Assembly: GCF_003144245.1 (NCBI RefSeq)
Contig: NW_020289977.1
Span: 372,001 to 436,000 of the forward strand
Length of the DNA stretch: 64,000 nt
DNA from: Jaminaea rosea
Lineage: Eukaryota > Basidiomycota > Exobasidiomycetes > Microstromatales
Reading direction: 5' to 3'
A program made the translations under genes and the position numbers. Within the stretch, counting starts at the first letter, position 1; every line of letters starts with the position of its first letter. Below the pieces are notes generated by a model, which was not told the origin of the DNA, ran no database searches, and saw only the letters and a program-made list of their open reading frames with translations. Shown piece by piece: positions 1 through 11,500 of this stretch.

Positions 1-836
1 GTCTCGCCAACGACGCCAAGTCCTCTGCCAAGGGCGGAGGAGAGCGTCAGTTCAACGGTCTCGTCGACGTCTACCGCAAGACGATTGCCTCGGACGGTAT
101 CGCCGGTCTCTACCGTGGTTTCGTCCCCTCGGTCGTCGGAATCATCGTCTACCGTGGTCTCTACTTCGGAATGTACGACTCGCTCAAGCCCGTCCTCCTC
201 ACCGGCAACCTCCAGGGTAACTTCCTCGCCTCCTTCCTCCTCGGCTGGGGTGTCACCACCGGAGCTGGTCTCGCCTCGTACCCTCTCGACACTATCCGTC
301 GTCGCATGATGATGACCTCGGGCACGACTACTCACGTGAGTTGGCGGCGTGCTCGCGGTAGTCGACCTTTTCTGACGTCTCTGCCCCTCCTCGCACGCAG
401 TACAAGGGCATCATGGACGCCGGTCGCCAGATCGTTGCCGCAGAGGGCATCAAGTCGCTCTTCAAGGTATGCCAGACCCTCCCCCAGTCGTCCCGCAACA
501 CCCCGCTGACCTTCTCATCCTCTTCACAGGGCGCTGGAGCTAACATTCTCCGTGGTATCGCAGGTGCCGGTGTGCTGTCCGGGTACGACAAGCTGCAGGT
601 AAGTGTGATGATGATGGTGAAGTTGTTGATGGCGAGCATGCTACTGACCATCTTGGAGCTCCCCGCCTTACCCGTGACGCCCCCCTCGCGCTTGTCTTGC
701 TGCTCGCCCTTCCCTCTTTCCGCCCCCGCCCGCCCCGCGTCTTTCCGCGTCCGCCTCTTTCCGCCTCCCCTTCCCGCCGCTCAACCCTCAACAGGAGGTC
801 TTCCTCGGCAAGGTCTACAAGGGTGGATCCGGATAA
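1..836 (+). CDS. AAC1: Mitochondrial ADP/ATP carrier, 3' part
   Basis: C-terminal part of the ADP/ATP translocase of the mitochondrial inner membrane, which exchanges matrix ATP for cytosolic ADP. The 5' end lies outside the window. Exons 1-335, 401-466, 530-598 and 795-836 join in phase; introns start GTGAGT, GTATGC and GTAAGT and end in CAG or ACAG. The carrier signature RRRMMM (from about 298) is specific to adenine nucleotide translocases, and it is preceded by the third-repeat motif [10 protein letters not shown], a PxD-x-x-R carrier signature. The second repeat, with a glycine-rich helix around [10 protein letters not shown], is also visible. The protein ends in KVYKGGSG and TAA at 834-836. 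The third intron (196 nt, 599-794) is long for this window. The family assignment is very secure. The gene symbol is that of the yeast family; the paralogue is unknown. Confidence 0.96.
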
Positions 837-1765
837 GCAGCTCCTCTCTCCGTCAATTAGAGAAGAAGCTCCCGTCCATCGCCTACTCCGTCTCCCAAGA
901 CGAAGCCCCAATTCCAACCCTCGTACGCGCTTCCGTAGCTCAATTCTTTTTGAAGCAGCAACCCCTGCCCATGTCGCTCTTCACACAATTCAATCACAAA
1001 AGCGTGCGGTCACAACCCGGCAGACCAGAGAGAGGCTGCAGAGATCTTGTGTAGAATGCGATCGAGACGAGTGAGAGAATTGCACGGTCGGGCTCAAGAG
1101 AAAGCCATCGCGCATCACAGCGGTTAACCATCGTGTCACGGGCAGAGTAGAGCTCACTGAGTCGCTTCCACCTTCGCCTTCCTCCTCCTCTCCTCGTACA
1201 TTCGGGCTTGCCTGCGTCTGTCTTGCTGTTAGCTCGCCGTCTCAGCACCGACTGTCCGCGTGAGCTAGTGGCATCCCAACGGGGTCGCATGGCCGAAGCA
1301 CGCGTTCATCTGCTCTTGTGGACACGCAGAGGTGATTCAATTCCCTACGCTCGTCACTTGGCTCTTGCCACCCTTGTGATCCACGTCGGTGACGCCTTTC
1401 ACACGTAGCTTGGAGTTTCGACGTTTTCTCAAATCTCAAGCTCTTGCTTGTATCCTCGTACAAGCAAGCCGTGGCGAAGGCTCACTCGCCGCCAGTTCTG
1501 AGTGGCTTCGTATCGCATTGAATGCTGCCTTGCTCGTCTTGACCTTCGTCATCACTCATGGCCTGACGCCCGCAGCCCTGCCCATCGATAGGCTGTCACA
1601 AGACGTCCTAGTACACGACGTCAAGATAGTCCTCGCCCACGACGACCCTCTCGCGCCTAGTCCACTTTCACGCTTCACGCTTCACGCAGTGTTGCTCTAC
1701 TTTGTTTTCCATTGTCACACACTTTTTGACAATGACGCGCTCGTAGGTTTCTTGATTCGATCCTT
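837..1765. other. Intergenic, convergent 3' ends
   Basis: About 930 bases between the ADP/ATP carrier (+) and the disrupted minus-strand gene. The open frames here (for example 1389-1769 +) have no recognisable motifs, no splice context and a composition unlike the neighbouring exons. I see only probable 3' UTR sequence. Confidence 0.6.
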
Positions 1766-4700
1766 TTAAAAATTAAAGTCTGAATCAAAGAGCGCCTCTT
1801 CCCGCAGAAACCGGTCCGTTCGTCGATCGAGGGTGGCAGCGAGGCCCGAGAGTCGCCAGGTCTTCTTCCACTTGTTGCCGAACCACGATTCGACGGAGAA
1901 GTTCACTCGCTCAGGGTGATATTGAGCGAGGGATGTCGGCCAACCCGCGTCGAAGCCAGTGTCGATAGGCAAAGCGTGCACCTTGTGCGCAGCCAGTGAG
2001 GCTGCGAGAGGGTGCCTCTCGACGCAGTTTGCCCCGACGAAGAGCAAGGGAAGGCCGGTGACGGGGCAGTGGTCGAGCTTGCCCTCCAAAGCCTTGACAA
2101 CCCATGCACAGAAGACTGTGCAAGGGGTGCGCGTAGGCTCGACGTCGTCGTTCAGCCAGCGGTCCTTGACGTGGTGTTGGCGGCGAGGCTGGTGGGAGGC
2201 GGGCGAGGGCAGCGGCGTTGAGTGTCGCACCACTCGTTGACGCGCGTGCACGTCGCGGCCGCGAAGGAGAGCACGTCGTGGTCGTCCCACTGCTCCGGAC
2301 GAAAGGGAGGCGGGGAAGCAGGCAACCGGGCTTGCGGGGAAGGGCGGGGCGACCAGGGGAGACGGCTTGCTCCAGCTGCTGCGCCATCGCTGCCGTGATG
2401 CGAATCTCCTTGTTCGTGAAGATTCGTCGCTGAGCGGGAGTGAACGCAGCCTCGTCGTCCTCCTCGTCGCGCTCGTTCTCGCCTCCATCGTCCGCCTTGC
2501 CATCATCTTCGTCGTCTCCCTCATCTTTCTCGCCTTCTGCCGGCTGCTTGACGTCTACCTCCGAGCTCACCTCCTCATTGGGCGGCTGCGCTTTGCTGCC
2601 TGCCTTGAGCTTGGCAAGCAGAGCACGGCAGCGCTCCGCCGTCGCATCGCAGACGTCGTTCCACGAGGCGCGGGGAAGGTTGGCGGCGACGAGACGGAAG
2701 GAGCTGCTAGCCTGATCTGCTAGTTGTCGAGACTTGTGCTTCTTGACCCTGTCGTAGATAGCCGCCGTGCCATGCTCGTTCGCCCAGAACCTGTCCGGGT
2801 TCAATTCCCTCTCGAGGCTTGCCACGATGTTGGCGCGCATGCGGTCCCCAACCTCGTCGCCCAGGATGGGCCGAATGACGTTGTGTACGACGATGGCGCC
2901 CTCCAGCAGGTCCGCCTCGAGCGCCGTTGTGTACGCCCCACGTGCCAGATTGCGGGCCACATCCGTCAGGCGCACGTTCTCGCGGCAGTGCAGCGCAACC
3001 TTGCCGTCGTCGAAGAGCCATGCGTCCAAGATCCTGTCCATTGAGGGTCGAGCCATGGAGAGCATGCCATGGCGTTCGAGAAGCTGGTGGACAGGGCGAG
3101 CGAGGAATCTTTTGCTCGCCGGGATCGCGCTCATCGGCACCCAAGCTGGCAAAATACCCAGCGCCCAGGTAGCCTCGTTGTCCGCGTCTTGAGAGGACAG
3201 AAAGATCGCAACGACTGCGCCAATAGCGGGGTCACCAGTGCCGGACAGGACGGTGTCCGAGACGGGGACGGCTTGTGCGCGAATCTGATGCGGCTGCACC
3301 AGACGAGCGTCGGCTGCGTCGGCCCACAGCTCCCTGAATGGCAGCTGCGCGTAATGGGCGTGGTGTGCGACGAAGCAGGCCCTGCATAGGTCCCTGGTGA
3401 TGAGGTCGCAGCACTTGATGGAGCTGGGTCCGAGGTGAGGCACCATGATGTCCAAGCTGGAAGGGTCGATCTGCCAGGTCGATGCAAACCTGCGAATGAA
3501 GGCGTTGTGCCAACGCTTGCTCGTGCAGATCTGGCCCAGCTCCTCCCGATAGCAGCCTTGGTCGAGGCCAGGGGCGAGGCAAAACTTGATATGGGCGCGA
3601 CGACGGATGGTGTCGCCGACGGTGTCCTTGCGCGCTGTCGTCTCCTTGCGGGCGCGAGAGTTGCCTTGCCCAGCATGCACGAGGACTCCGGAGACAACCT
3701 CGTCTGCTTGCGTCTCGACCAGGACAAGCTGCGACCATGCATCCCAGACCGTCTTGAGCGAAAAGCCGTCTCAGGCAGGATGGAAGAGCATGGCCCTCAG
3801 GATGCCCTTGTCGCGCTCGCGGTCATCCTCGCGCAGGAAGGCGCGAGACTGGCCAGGGTTGCTCTCCCAGCTGACGCGGTCTGCCGTTTCCAGGACAAGG
3901 AGGTAGCGGCCATTGTGCATCTTGTCGCGGAAGCGCGTTCCGCGATGGCCGACGAAGCTGGGCTGCTCGGCTGCGCCGACGAGGATGTCGAATTCCTCCT
4001 TTACTTGGAGGATGGCACCTTCGCTGACGTTGAAGGACATGGCCGCGTGTAGAGGCCCCGCAAAGAAGGCGAGGAGGAGGGAGGCGACAGCCTTTGCCTC
4101 GTCGGCGTTGCCCGCGCGAGACAGGTTGTTCAGCGTCGGGATGAGGTTGTACGCCTTTGCGGCGGCGGTGAGGGAGGGGAGCCATTGAGCATCGCGAAGG
4201 TCGTGACGCAGCGTCACCATCTTCTTGATAGAGCGAAAGCTGTGGGCGTGCTATCAAAGTCAGCTGCGGCTCGACATCGGCATAGACGTCCAGCTACTCA
4301 CCTGCACTCCATCTCGGTCCCACTCGAGGCAACGTTGAGTGTGACCTGTGCGTGCGGCAGGCCAGACGGGTGAAGGAACGCCTGCTTCGTGTTGAGGTTG
4401 ATGGTTGCAAGGGGCGTCCTGCTGCTTCCCTTGGCGTTTCTAGCCTCGGCGAAGAGGGGGCGTAGTGGTGCCCGAGCGAAGGCAGCATTGGCATCCCTCC
4501 AGCGGAAAGTGGCAGGCTCCTCGCTCTCATCGTCCTCGTCGGGATCCTCGTCCGACAGGCATTCCCCGTTGGGGAGGATCCTCTGAGCGATCCTCTGCGC
4601 CAGCTTGCCTCCCAGTTGCTTGAGTGCGGCCTGGATGGCAGCCTCGTCCTTGCCCGGTCGAGGTGGAGGGAGCTCGACGACGTCGTCGGCGAGGAGGGAC

Positions 4701-4774
4701 TTATAGGGTGGCTCAAATCGGCAGAATGCCCAGCGGGCGTTGCGGAGGCTTGCTGGTGGTGGCCTTGGAGCCAT
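1766..4774 (-). pseudogene. Unrecognised gene, apparently disrupted
   Basis: I do not recognise this protein. The likely start is the ATG at 4774 (MAPRPPPASLRN). Exon 1 (4302-4774) joins exon 2 at 4239 through a clean 62-nt intron (GTGAGT to CACAG, 4240-4301) in correct phase. Reading then meets an in-frame TGA at 3771-3773, but the same frame stays open and protein-like on both sides of it (upstream ending AMLFHPA; downstream GFSLKTVWDAWSQLVLVET) down to about 2.35 kb. Between about 2150 and 2350 the protein-like signal moves to a second frame (PEQWDDHDVLSFAAATC) and then a third (KDRWLNDDVEPTRTPC), which runs to the stop at 1766 (ending FDSDFNF). No GT-AG intron that I can find explains these changes. 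It could be a recently dead gene, a sequence with assembly errors, or two genes. Visible features are an acidic, Lys/Glu-rich stretch near 2440-2560 and several Cys pairs. No domain is named. Confidence 0.5.
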
Positions 4775-5104
4775 TGTGGTGCATGTACGCAGGGGTGAGG
4801 CGGACAATAGGGGAGATTGGCTCTTGAGGAGCAAATGAAGAAAGGCGAGGAGGAGCATAGAGCACTCGCCTGGAGCAGGCGTCAAAATGCTGAGCCGGTG
4901 GAGGCTTGGCTTACCCATGCATGCAAGGGTGTGGTTCTACCCACTGTGTGACGAACTCGTCTTGCTGCTTTTCGATACCTTGATCCGCTGGATGTAGAGT
5001 CAAGGTGAGGGAGCTTGCCGTCGACTGCGAGGCCAAAGACATGGTCCCAAACGTCATGGCTTCTAGCACGGATTTTGGCTTAGGATTGTCGTGCGCATGC
5101 ACTT

Positions 5105-5180
5105 GTGAGAGCGGTGCTGGGGGAGAGGTGCTGGGGGAGAGGTGCTAGAAAAGAGGTGCTGTGGGGAGGTGCTGGGGGAC
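5105..5180. repeat. G-rich minisatellite
   Basis: About five imperfect tandem copies of a 13-16 base unit of the type GAGAGGTGCTGGGG. The copies vary at the G-run and one carries AGAAAA. It lies in the non-coding region 5' of the disrupted gene. Confidence 0.7.
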
Positions 5181-8100
5181 AGATGACTCGGTAGAGTGGC
5201 GCTGAGTAGCCTCTTTGTCTGGGCCGGCGTGGGCGAGGGACGCTGAGCTACGCACGGCCGTGTCACCGTCCTCAGCAGGAGCTTGTGCCTCGAGCAGTAC
5301 GAGCTTGGTGCTGCACCTTGAGCGTCGCAGAGCACGGGGGAGCGTGACCATGATCGGTGCACGCGCGAGGGGAAGAGGAGAAAAGGAGGAACTCGAGTCG
5401 AGAACAAGAGGTGACCATCGAGTGTTCGGACGGCGGGTGGCGGTGCTTGATTGGCCGCCCCAGGTAGTCGGTGTCGAGGGCCGAGATCGAGAGGCGAGCA
5501 TCGAGAGCGACGGCCAGTGCTTGAAGAAAACTCTTTCGAGGGTCGAGATGGAGGGATAAAGTGGTGGTGCGGATGGCGGAAGGCGGTGCCTGACTCCGTT
5601 GAGGTTCGAGATGGATGAGCTGGCGTCGGCGGGCATTTGATTGGCCCACGCTGGCCGGTTCCGACGCGGCGCGCGCTCGATGATCATGACGGCGGGGCGA
5701 GACGAAGCGTTACATCGTAGCTCAGCCGGATTTGACTTCCTCTACGCCCTAGCCTTGGATGTAGTCGTTGCTTGCAGTAGCTGTGCAGTCTCCTCCAAGC
5801 TTGTAAACCAGCTTCCCCTTCCCAGTCGGCCCACTGAGACTTGCCTGAGTTGTGTGATTGCCCAGCGCGATTGGTGCAAAGGTGCAACATTAGTAGGCTG
5901 AACCTGCGGTCGTGGCCACCGAGAGTATCACTTCAGATGGTGGTAGGCTGCATGGGACGTCGAGTCTGCATTGATTGCTCCTCTCCGCTCCAAGCGCGCT
6001 CGGCCGTGCGCTTGCAGATCGGCCATCCTTGGCATGCAAGGCAGCCGCAACGTGAAAGGCTTTGAACTTGCTCCTCGTCTCGTGTGCACTCGCTTCTTCT
6101 GACCCAAGAGAGCGCGATGCTCATAGACGAAGGTGGCGTCGCCATTTGTTCACTTGATCAGGACGGCGTCAATTGCACCGCTCGTTGAACCAGGAATTGC
6201 TCTTCTTCCCACAGCTCCCCACACTAACAAAGCAAGCTACGGCCCGTGGTACGAGGTCGCGTGCCCCTGCCTACATCGTCGGCCGCTGTGTCCCTGCCGG
6301 ATAGAGCTGCCTTGCAGGCGTGGGGAGAAGGGAAGCAAGAGAAGAGAGCTCGACGAGGGACCAGAGCTGCCCCTCACCAAATCCGCCTTGATCACGCTTC
6401 CCATGTCGACGTCCTTTGGCGTCCCCACGTCGTGGATGGGGGGGATCCGCGATAATGAATTCTCAGGGCAGCTCCGTGCTGTGGTTGGGGTTTGGGGTTT
6501 GTTTCGTCATCATCACTCATCACTCCCGGCTTCGTATAGGAGATGCAATTGATACGAAGTTCGTTCTTCGCGACGCGATACTGCACAGACGTTCATCGCG
6601 CCTTCATTGTGTCGCTTGTCATGCCTCGTGCCGTGCAGCTGGTGAGTCGTGCTTGCTTGGCAGCTGATATAGCGAAGTCTGTGCTTACGGCGGGCTCTAT
6701 CCTGCGATGTGACTTGTATTCGATCGCGTCGATGGACTCTTCTTCTCCCCCCTGTTTACCCTTCGCTGGACCGTCCCCAATCGACAACAAGAGCGACGTG
6801 TGCGCTGCTAGTCTACGGCCGCTGCACGAGTCACCGTTTGGCGAGGCACACTGCTGAATGCGTGACAGTTGTTTCCCTAGACCTCGCCTCGTCAGTGGCA
6901 TCGTGAACGAGGGTCCAAATTCACATGTGTTGGTTCGCCCGCACCCACCTTCACAGCTTGGCTCACATCTGCAACCCGACGGTGCGGGCTGCGCTCAAGT
7001 CGCCTTCCTTCGCCTGCAAGAGGCCGCATCATCATCGCGATCGTCTGATCGCTTCGACGAGCCTCGTAAGAACGAGTGCTAGAGCGAGATCCCGCTTGAA
7101 CTACCGCCGGTGGACTAGCCTGGGTGGCTGTCTGTCTTTGTATGCTTTCTCTCAGCACGCCGCCCTCCGACGTTCGTTAGTGACGGTGCGGCTCAATAGC
7201 AGAGGCCGGGCGGAGCGACGGAGCGAAAGTGCGACGACGACGATCTGTGAGCAACTAGCCCCTTTCACCCATCTCCGCGAAAGCTCTCATAAGACGTCTT
7301 AGGTGGGTCCCTCATTCAAAGCCGCCGCCCGACGCTACGCTAGCATCACAACGAGCAGCGGCCGCGGCTCCCATCGAATGTCTCTGAGCTTGGATCGTCC
7401 AGTCTGGTGCGGCTCGATGTTGATGAGCATCATGAATCGCGGACATGGGCATGACATGACAGCAGGCTCGGAAGTGTGGGAGACCGTGCGTGCCACTTGC
7501 TGATAGCATCCAAGAAGCTAAGGCTCATGTACGTCAATAGTGTGACCCTTGCTTAGTCTCCCCGCCCTGCCGTGTGTTTTTGGCGGCCGCCCCTGCCCTT
7601 CGTGCTGCCCGCACTGGCTCCCGCTCCCTGCTCCGCCCAGGCGCCGCCCGCCGCCCCCCCCTGACTGCTAACTGCCCCCCCCCCCTCGCCTCCGCACGAG
7701 AAAGTGCCCTGATCGCAGTGCGTCGCACATCATCATCTCCTTCTCCCTCTCCCAATCTCCATCTCTCTATCAACGTCCGCCGGTCTGCGTTGCTTCCTCT
7801 TTTCCTCCTACACACCAAAGCCTCCGTACCTAGCCTTCGAGTATAGGCTCGCGGCCCTGCTCCTCCTTCTTGACCGCGTTCCCGCGGCCAAACATTCTCA
7901 GACACGCCTCCTTCTCTACGGTCGGCGACCACGGCAGAGCACACACGCATCGTCTCATTGCCGCCTCAGCCCATCGCAGGATCCGGCATCTTGCGCGCAA
8001 GTCCACGTCACCACCTTCAGCTCCACTCTCTGTATCTTCTGACCCCCTGCCTCGATTCCGGACGTCGTATTCACCTCATCGCGTCGTGTCACGATCTTCA

Positions 8101-8187
8101 TCACAGCCGCACGCGAGTCAGCTAGCAGCAGAAGGAGCAATCCTACAAGACCATCTCCTGCCGCATCGCTGAGCAATCGACCATTAG

Positions 8188-8287
8188 GTGAGTTTCATTC
8201 AGGCCAGGAACCGCACGTCGGGCTTGCCAGATGTCCGACAGCAAACAGCACGCGGCGCGACCAGGGCATCTTCAACTGACCTCATAG
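8188..8287 (+). other. Possible 5' UTR intron of the RasGEF gene
   Basis: A perfect donor AG|GTGAGT sits at 8188, and a CTGAC branch-like sequence (8276-8280) followed by CATAG ends at 8287, giving a 100-base intron about 240 bases before the RasGEF start codon. The branch point is unusually close to the acceptor, so the acceptor choice is weak. Transcript reads would decide. Confidence 0.35.
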
Positions 8288-8526
8288 CAACTGCTTTGCG
8301 TTCTCTCAGTGCGCTTGCCTTCATACAAAATCCTTGGCCCGATTCTGGCCTGCTAATTGCCTGCCCTTCTCCTTGAACACTCTCACCTCGTCGCCATCAT
8401 CGCCTACCTCTTCTCGCCTTGGACGCCCCTGCACAGCGCGTGATGCCCCTCAACGCCTAGTAACCCAAAACGCGACCCGCTTCTACATCTTCTCGCTAGC
8501 CTCCATTCAACACGCGACTGAGGACG

Positions 8527-11500
8527 ATGCCCGTTGCTTCAAGCAGTCGCCTCCCTTCTGAGGCGGCATACACGATGCAGAAGCATCACCAACTTCCTTC
8601 GGCGGGGACTGCGCTCCAGGTGCCGGATGTCGCATCGAGGGGTGATGCCAAGCTTCAACTAGCACGGAGTCAATTGCGACCAGTCTCTTTCTCGTCAGCA
8701 ATGACGAGCCATTCCACATCATCTTCAATAGCGTCGGCCCAGACATCGAGCTCGGGCGCCAGCTCAGAAACCATTGGTCCCCTAGACATTGGCGCTACAC
8801 CGCCGCGTCCGCCTCGACCGACTGCGAGGAGGATGCAAACGACTCCAGCTACCTATACGTCCCCTCGAGGCAGCGGCAGTCAGGCTTCTCACGGGGCTTC
8901 AGCCATTACAGAGGAGGACGAAAGAGATGTCAGCGAGGAGGGCACAGACGAGGAACCCACACCTGAAGAGCACGTCGTAGCTCTGCACGACTTTACGTCG
9001 AGCAACGAGACCTGCCTTTCCTTCAGGGCTGGCGAGGTCATTCGGGTCTTCAATCGAGACTCGTCGGGCTGGTGGGACGGAGAGCTCGATGGCGAGCGAG
9101 GGTGGTTCCCGAGTAATTACGTAGACGAGGAAGGCATGGCAATCGGCAGCCCAGACTCTGCCGCCCACTCCGAGCTTTCGCCCGACAATAGCTTTGGCGA
9201 GAGCGAAAGCTACCACGTCGCCCCGGCGTCGCATGAGTCGGGCTACCGTGTCTTTGGTCTACGGCGCAGCAACAGCGGAAGCAGTAGCGCGGGTGCTTCC
9301 ACCATCCGTCGCCCTCATGCTTCGACGTTCGTGGATCCGTATCGCAGCGGCAGCGGCTTGGGTATCCTCGAGCCCATCCAGCATTCCATTGCCCTCCTCC
9401 AAAACGCAGTCAAGGCCGTCAGATGGGCGCACTTTCAGCCAGCCACCGCCTGCGTCATCTCCTCTGTGCGCTCGGTGCTTTCGGCAACTGACTGCCTCAC
9501 GCGCGAGTCGGAGACGCTTAAGGCTCATCCAGTCCTGGCTAGAGAAAGAAAGCAGGTTCTCTCTGAGCTCAGTAGGCTGGTCACCCAATCGCGGCGTGCA
9601 TCTGCCGTCGCTGCGGATGCAGATCCGTCCCCGCAAGATATGCAGGACATGCTACGCCATGCCAGCAACGTCATGAACAACAGCAAGCGCTTCATCGCTG
9701 TCGCCTCAGAATGCGGCGTTCATGTCCCTGACGGTCCAGACTCAACACCCGAGGAGAGAGCCGAGTCAGACAAGACGCCTACGCCTGGCTCAGTTCGGTC
9801 TTCATTTGTCACCGCTCGCACCTCGACAAATACCAACAGAAGAAGTCTTGGCTTGGGCTCAAACGTTGGCGGCTCGAGCAATGGAAGCCACAGCGCTAAG
9901 GGCGGGCGATCGCCTCTTCTGAGCGCACATGAACCGCCTGTACCGTCCGCTGCTGGGCCCTCTCTTTCACCTGGCGCGAAGCCCTCCGATCGCTGGCTTG
10001 GCCCGCCAGAAGACGGTCGTAAGCGAGCAGATTCAACAGCCAGCACTGCCGAGAGCACCGCTACGGACAACGAGACGGCTTCTGCGTCGCTTCGCTCGAG
10101 GAACTATTCGACTGCTGAGTCACTGTCGGACGAGAGCCAGGAGCAACATTCGACGGTACACACGCGAGAGGAGGTGCTGGACAGACTCAAGCGTGCACAC
10201 GAGCACCTGTTGTCCATCGTCGCTGCCGTTGTCGGCCATACGCACGGTCACGCGCGCGACTCCCATGCCGCGAGCGCCGCCTTCCTCATCGACGTTACGC
10301 GAGAAGCCGTTGACAGCGTGCGCAATCTCCTCATCGTTGTCGAGCCCGTTTGCGACACCAACACGCTGAGCTCACTATGGCCGCGGGAAGTGTCGATCCT
10401 CTCGGACGCCAAGGACAGTCTGTACGAGGCGACCTCTGCGCTCGTCACTGCGGCCAGAATCCTTACATCGCGATCCACCTCGGCTTCAGGGCCCGGTGCC
10501 TCCCCAACAATCGGCAGCGAAGACGAGGAGAAGAGCAAGCTCCTGGCCGCCGCCACTGGGCTGTTGCGCACCGGCCAAGAATGCGTTGGCGCTGTCAGAA
10601 TGTGTCTCAGCAAGGCAGAGCCGTCGCTTCAAATCAGCATGCCGATGCCGAGCAAGGCAGGGGCTGCGAGAGATGCACGAGCAGCCGCTGGAGAGCGACA
10701 GGAGGAGGAGGAGCTCGAAGAGTTGGAAGAGAGGGCTGTGCAAGAGGGACTTAGGAATGGGCAGCCGATGCCACCGGCGACGATCCGCAAGGGCAGGAAC
10801 ACTCTCTCGTTCCTCGGCCGCAAAGCCACGAGCTTGAGCTGCCTGCGACAGAAGTACGAGCAAGATGCCATGGCCCAGAGCGAGTCCGCAGAGACGAGCG
10901 AGAACGAGGATGCACATTGGGACTCGAATCATCGCCGTCCGCCACTTCCTCATCACGCTCTTACAGAGCCGCCGACCAGTGTACCGATGCAGAGCGATCT
11001 CAGCGGCGAGACCAGCGACGCCAGCGATGCTGCGTCTCGCCAACATTCGCGAACGTCAGGCTCCACCATGCATTCGCTGCACTCGAGCCAGACGAGCTTG
11101 ACCACCGCGGACAACTCATCGCAGGTCCATGGCTCCGCTGGCTCCGCCAAGATGGACCGCAGGGGCACCGATGCAAGCAGCCGCAGCGCTCCTTTCTACG
11201 ACGACAGGGCGCAGACGACTCCCACTGCGTCAGCGGCGATCAACTCGAATGGCGGCGTCATGCTCGCGAATAGGCGAACCTCCATCGAGAGCCTCATCAG
11301 TGCTCCCTCGTACGAGCCAGAAGACGTGTGCTTTAATACCGATGGTCAAGTCACCGGAGCCACACTTCCTGCCCTCGTCGAGAAGCTCACGCCTCACGAC
11401 ACTATGGTCAATGCCGGTTTCGCAAACGCCTTTTTCCTCTGCTTCCGCTTCTTCACGACGCCTCTTGACCTCTTCGACGCGCTCGTGGCTCGGTTCAGCA

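Larger units (their letters stand above)
4775..8526. other. Gene-poor region, divergent promoters
   Basis: About 3.7 kb between the disrupted minus-strand gene and the RasGEF gene. Frames such as 5145-5687 (-) and 7534-7950 (-) are low-complexity or arginine/serine-rich by composition, and I see no motif, splice pattern or RNA gene in them. A G-rich minisatellite lies at about 5105-5180. The last kilobase (7560-8526) is strongly pyrimidine-rich on the plus strand, as expected of a long fungal promoter and 5' UTR. I see nothing else I can support. Confidence 0.5.

Noticed and set aside
2805-2820. B-box-like GGTTCAATTCC, possible tRNA gene
   Set aside because: It has no A box, no acceptor stem and no anticodon arm at the right spacing, and it lies within protein-like sequence on the minus strand.
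5145-5687. Minus-strand 180-residue frame
   Set aside because: It starts in a plausible ATG context but is Ser/Pro/Arg-rich with repeats running into the minisatellite; no domain and no splice support.
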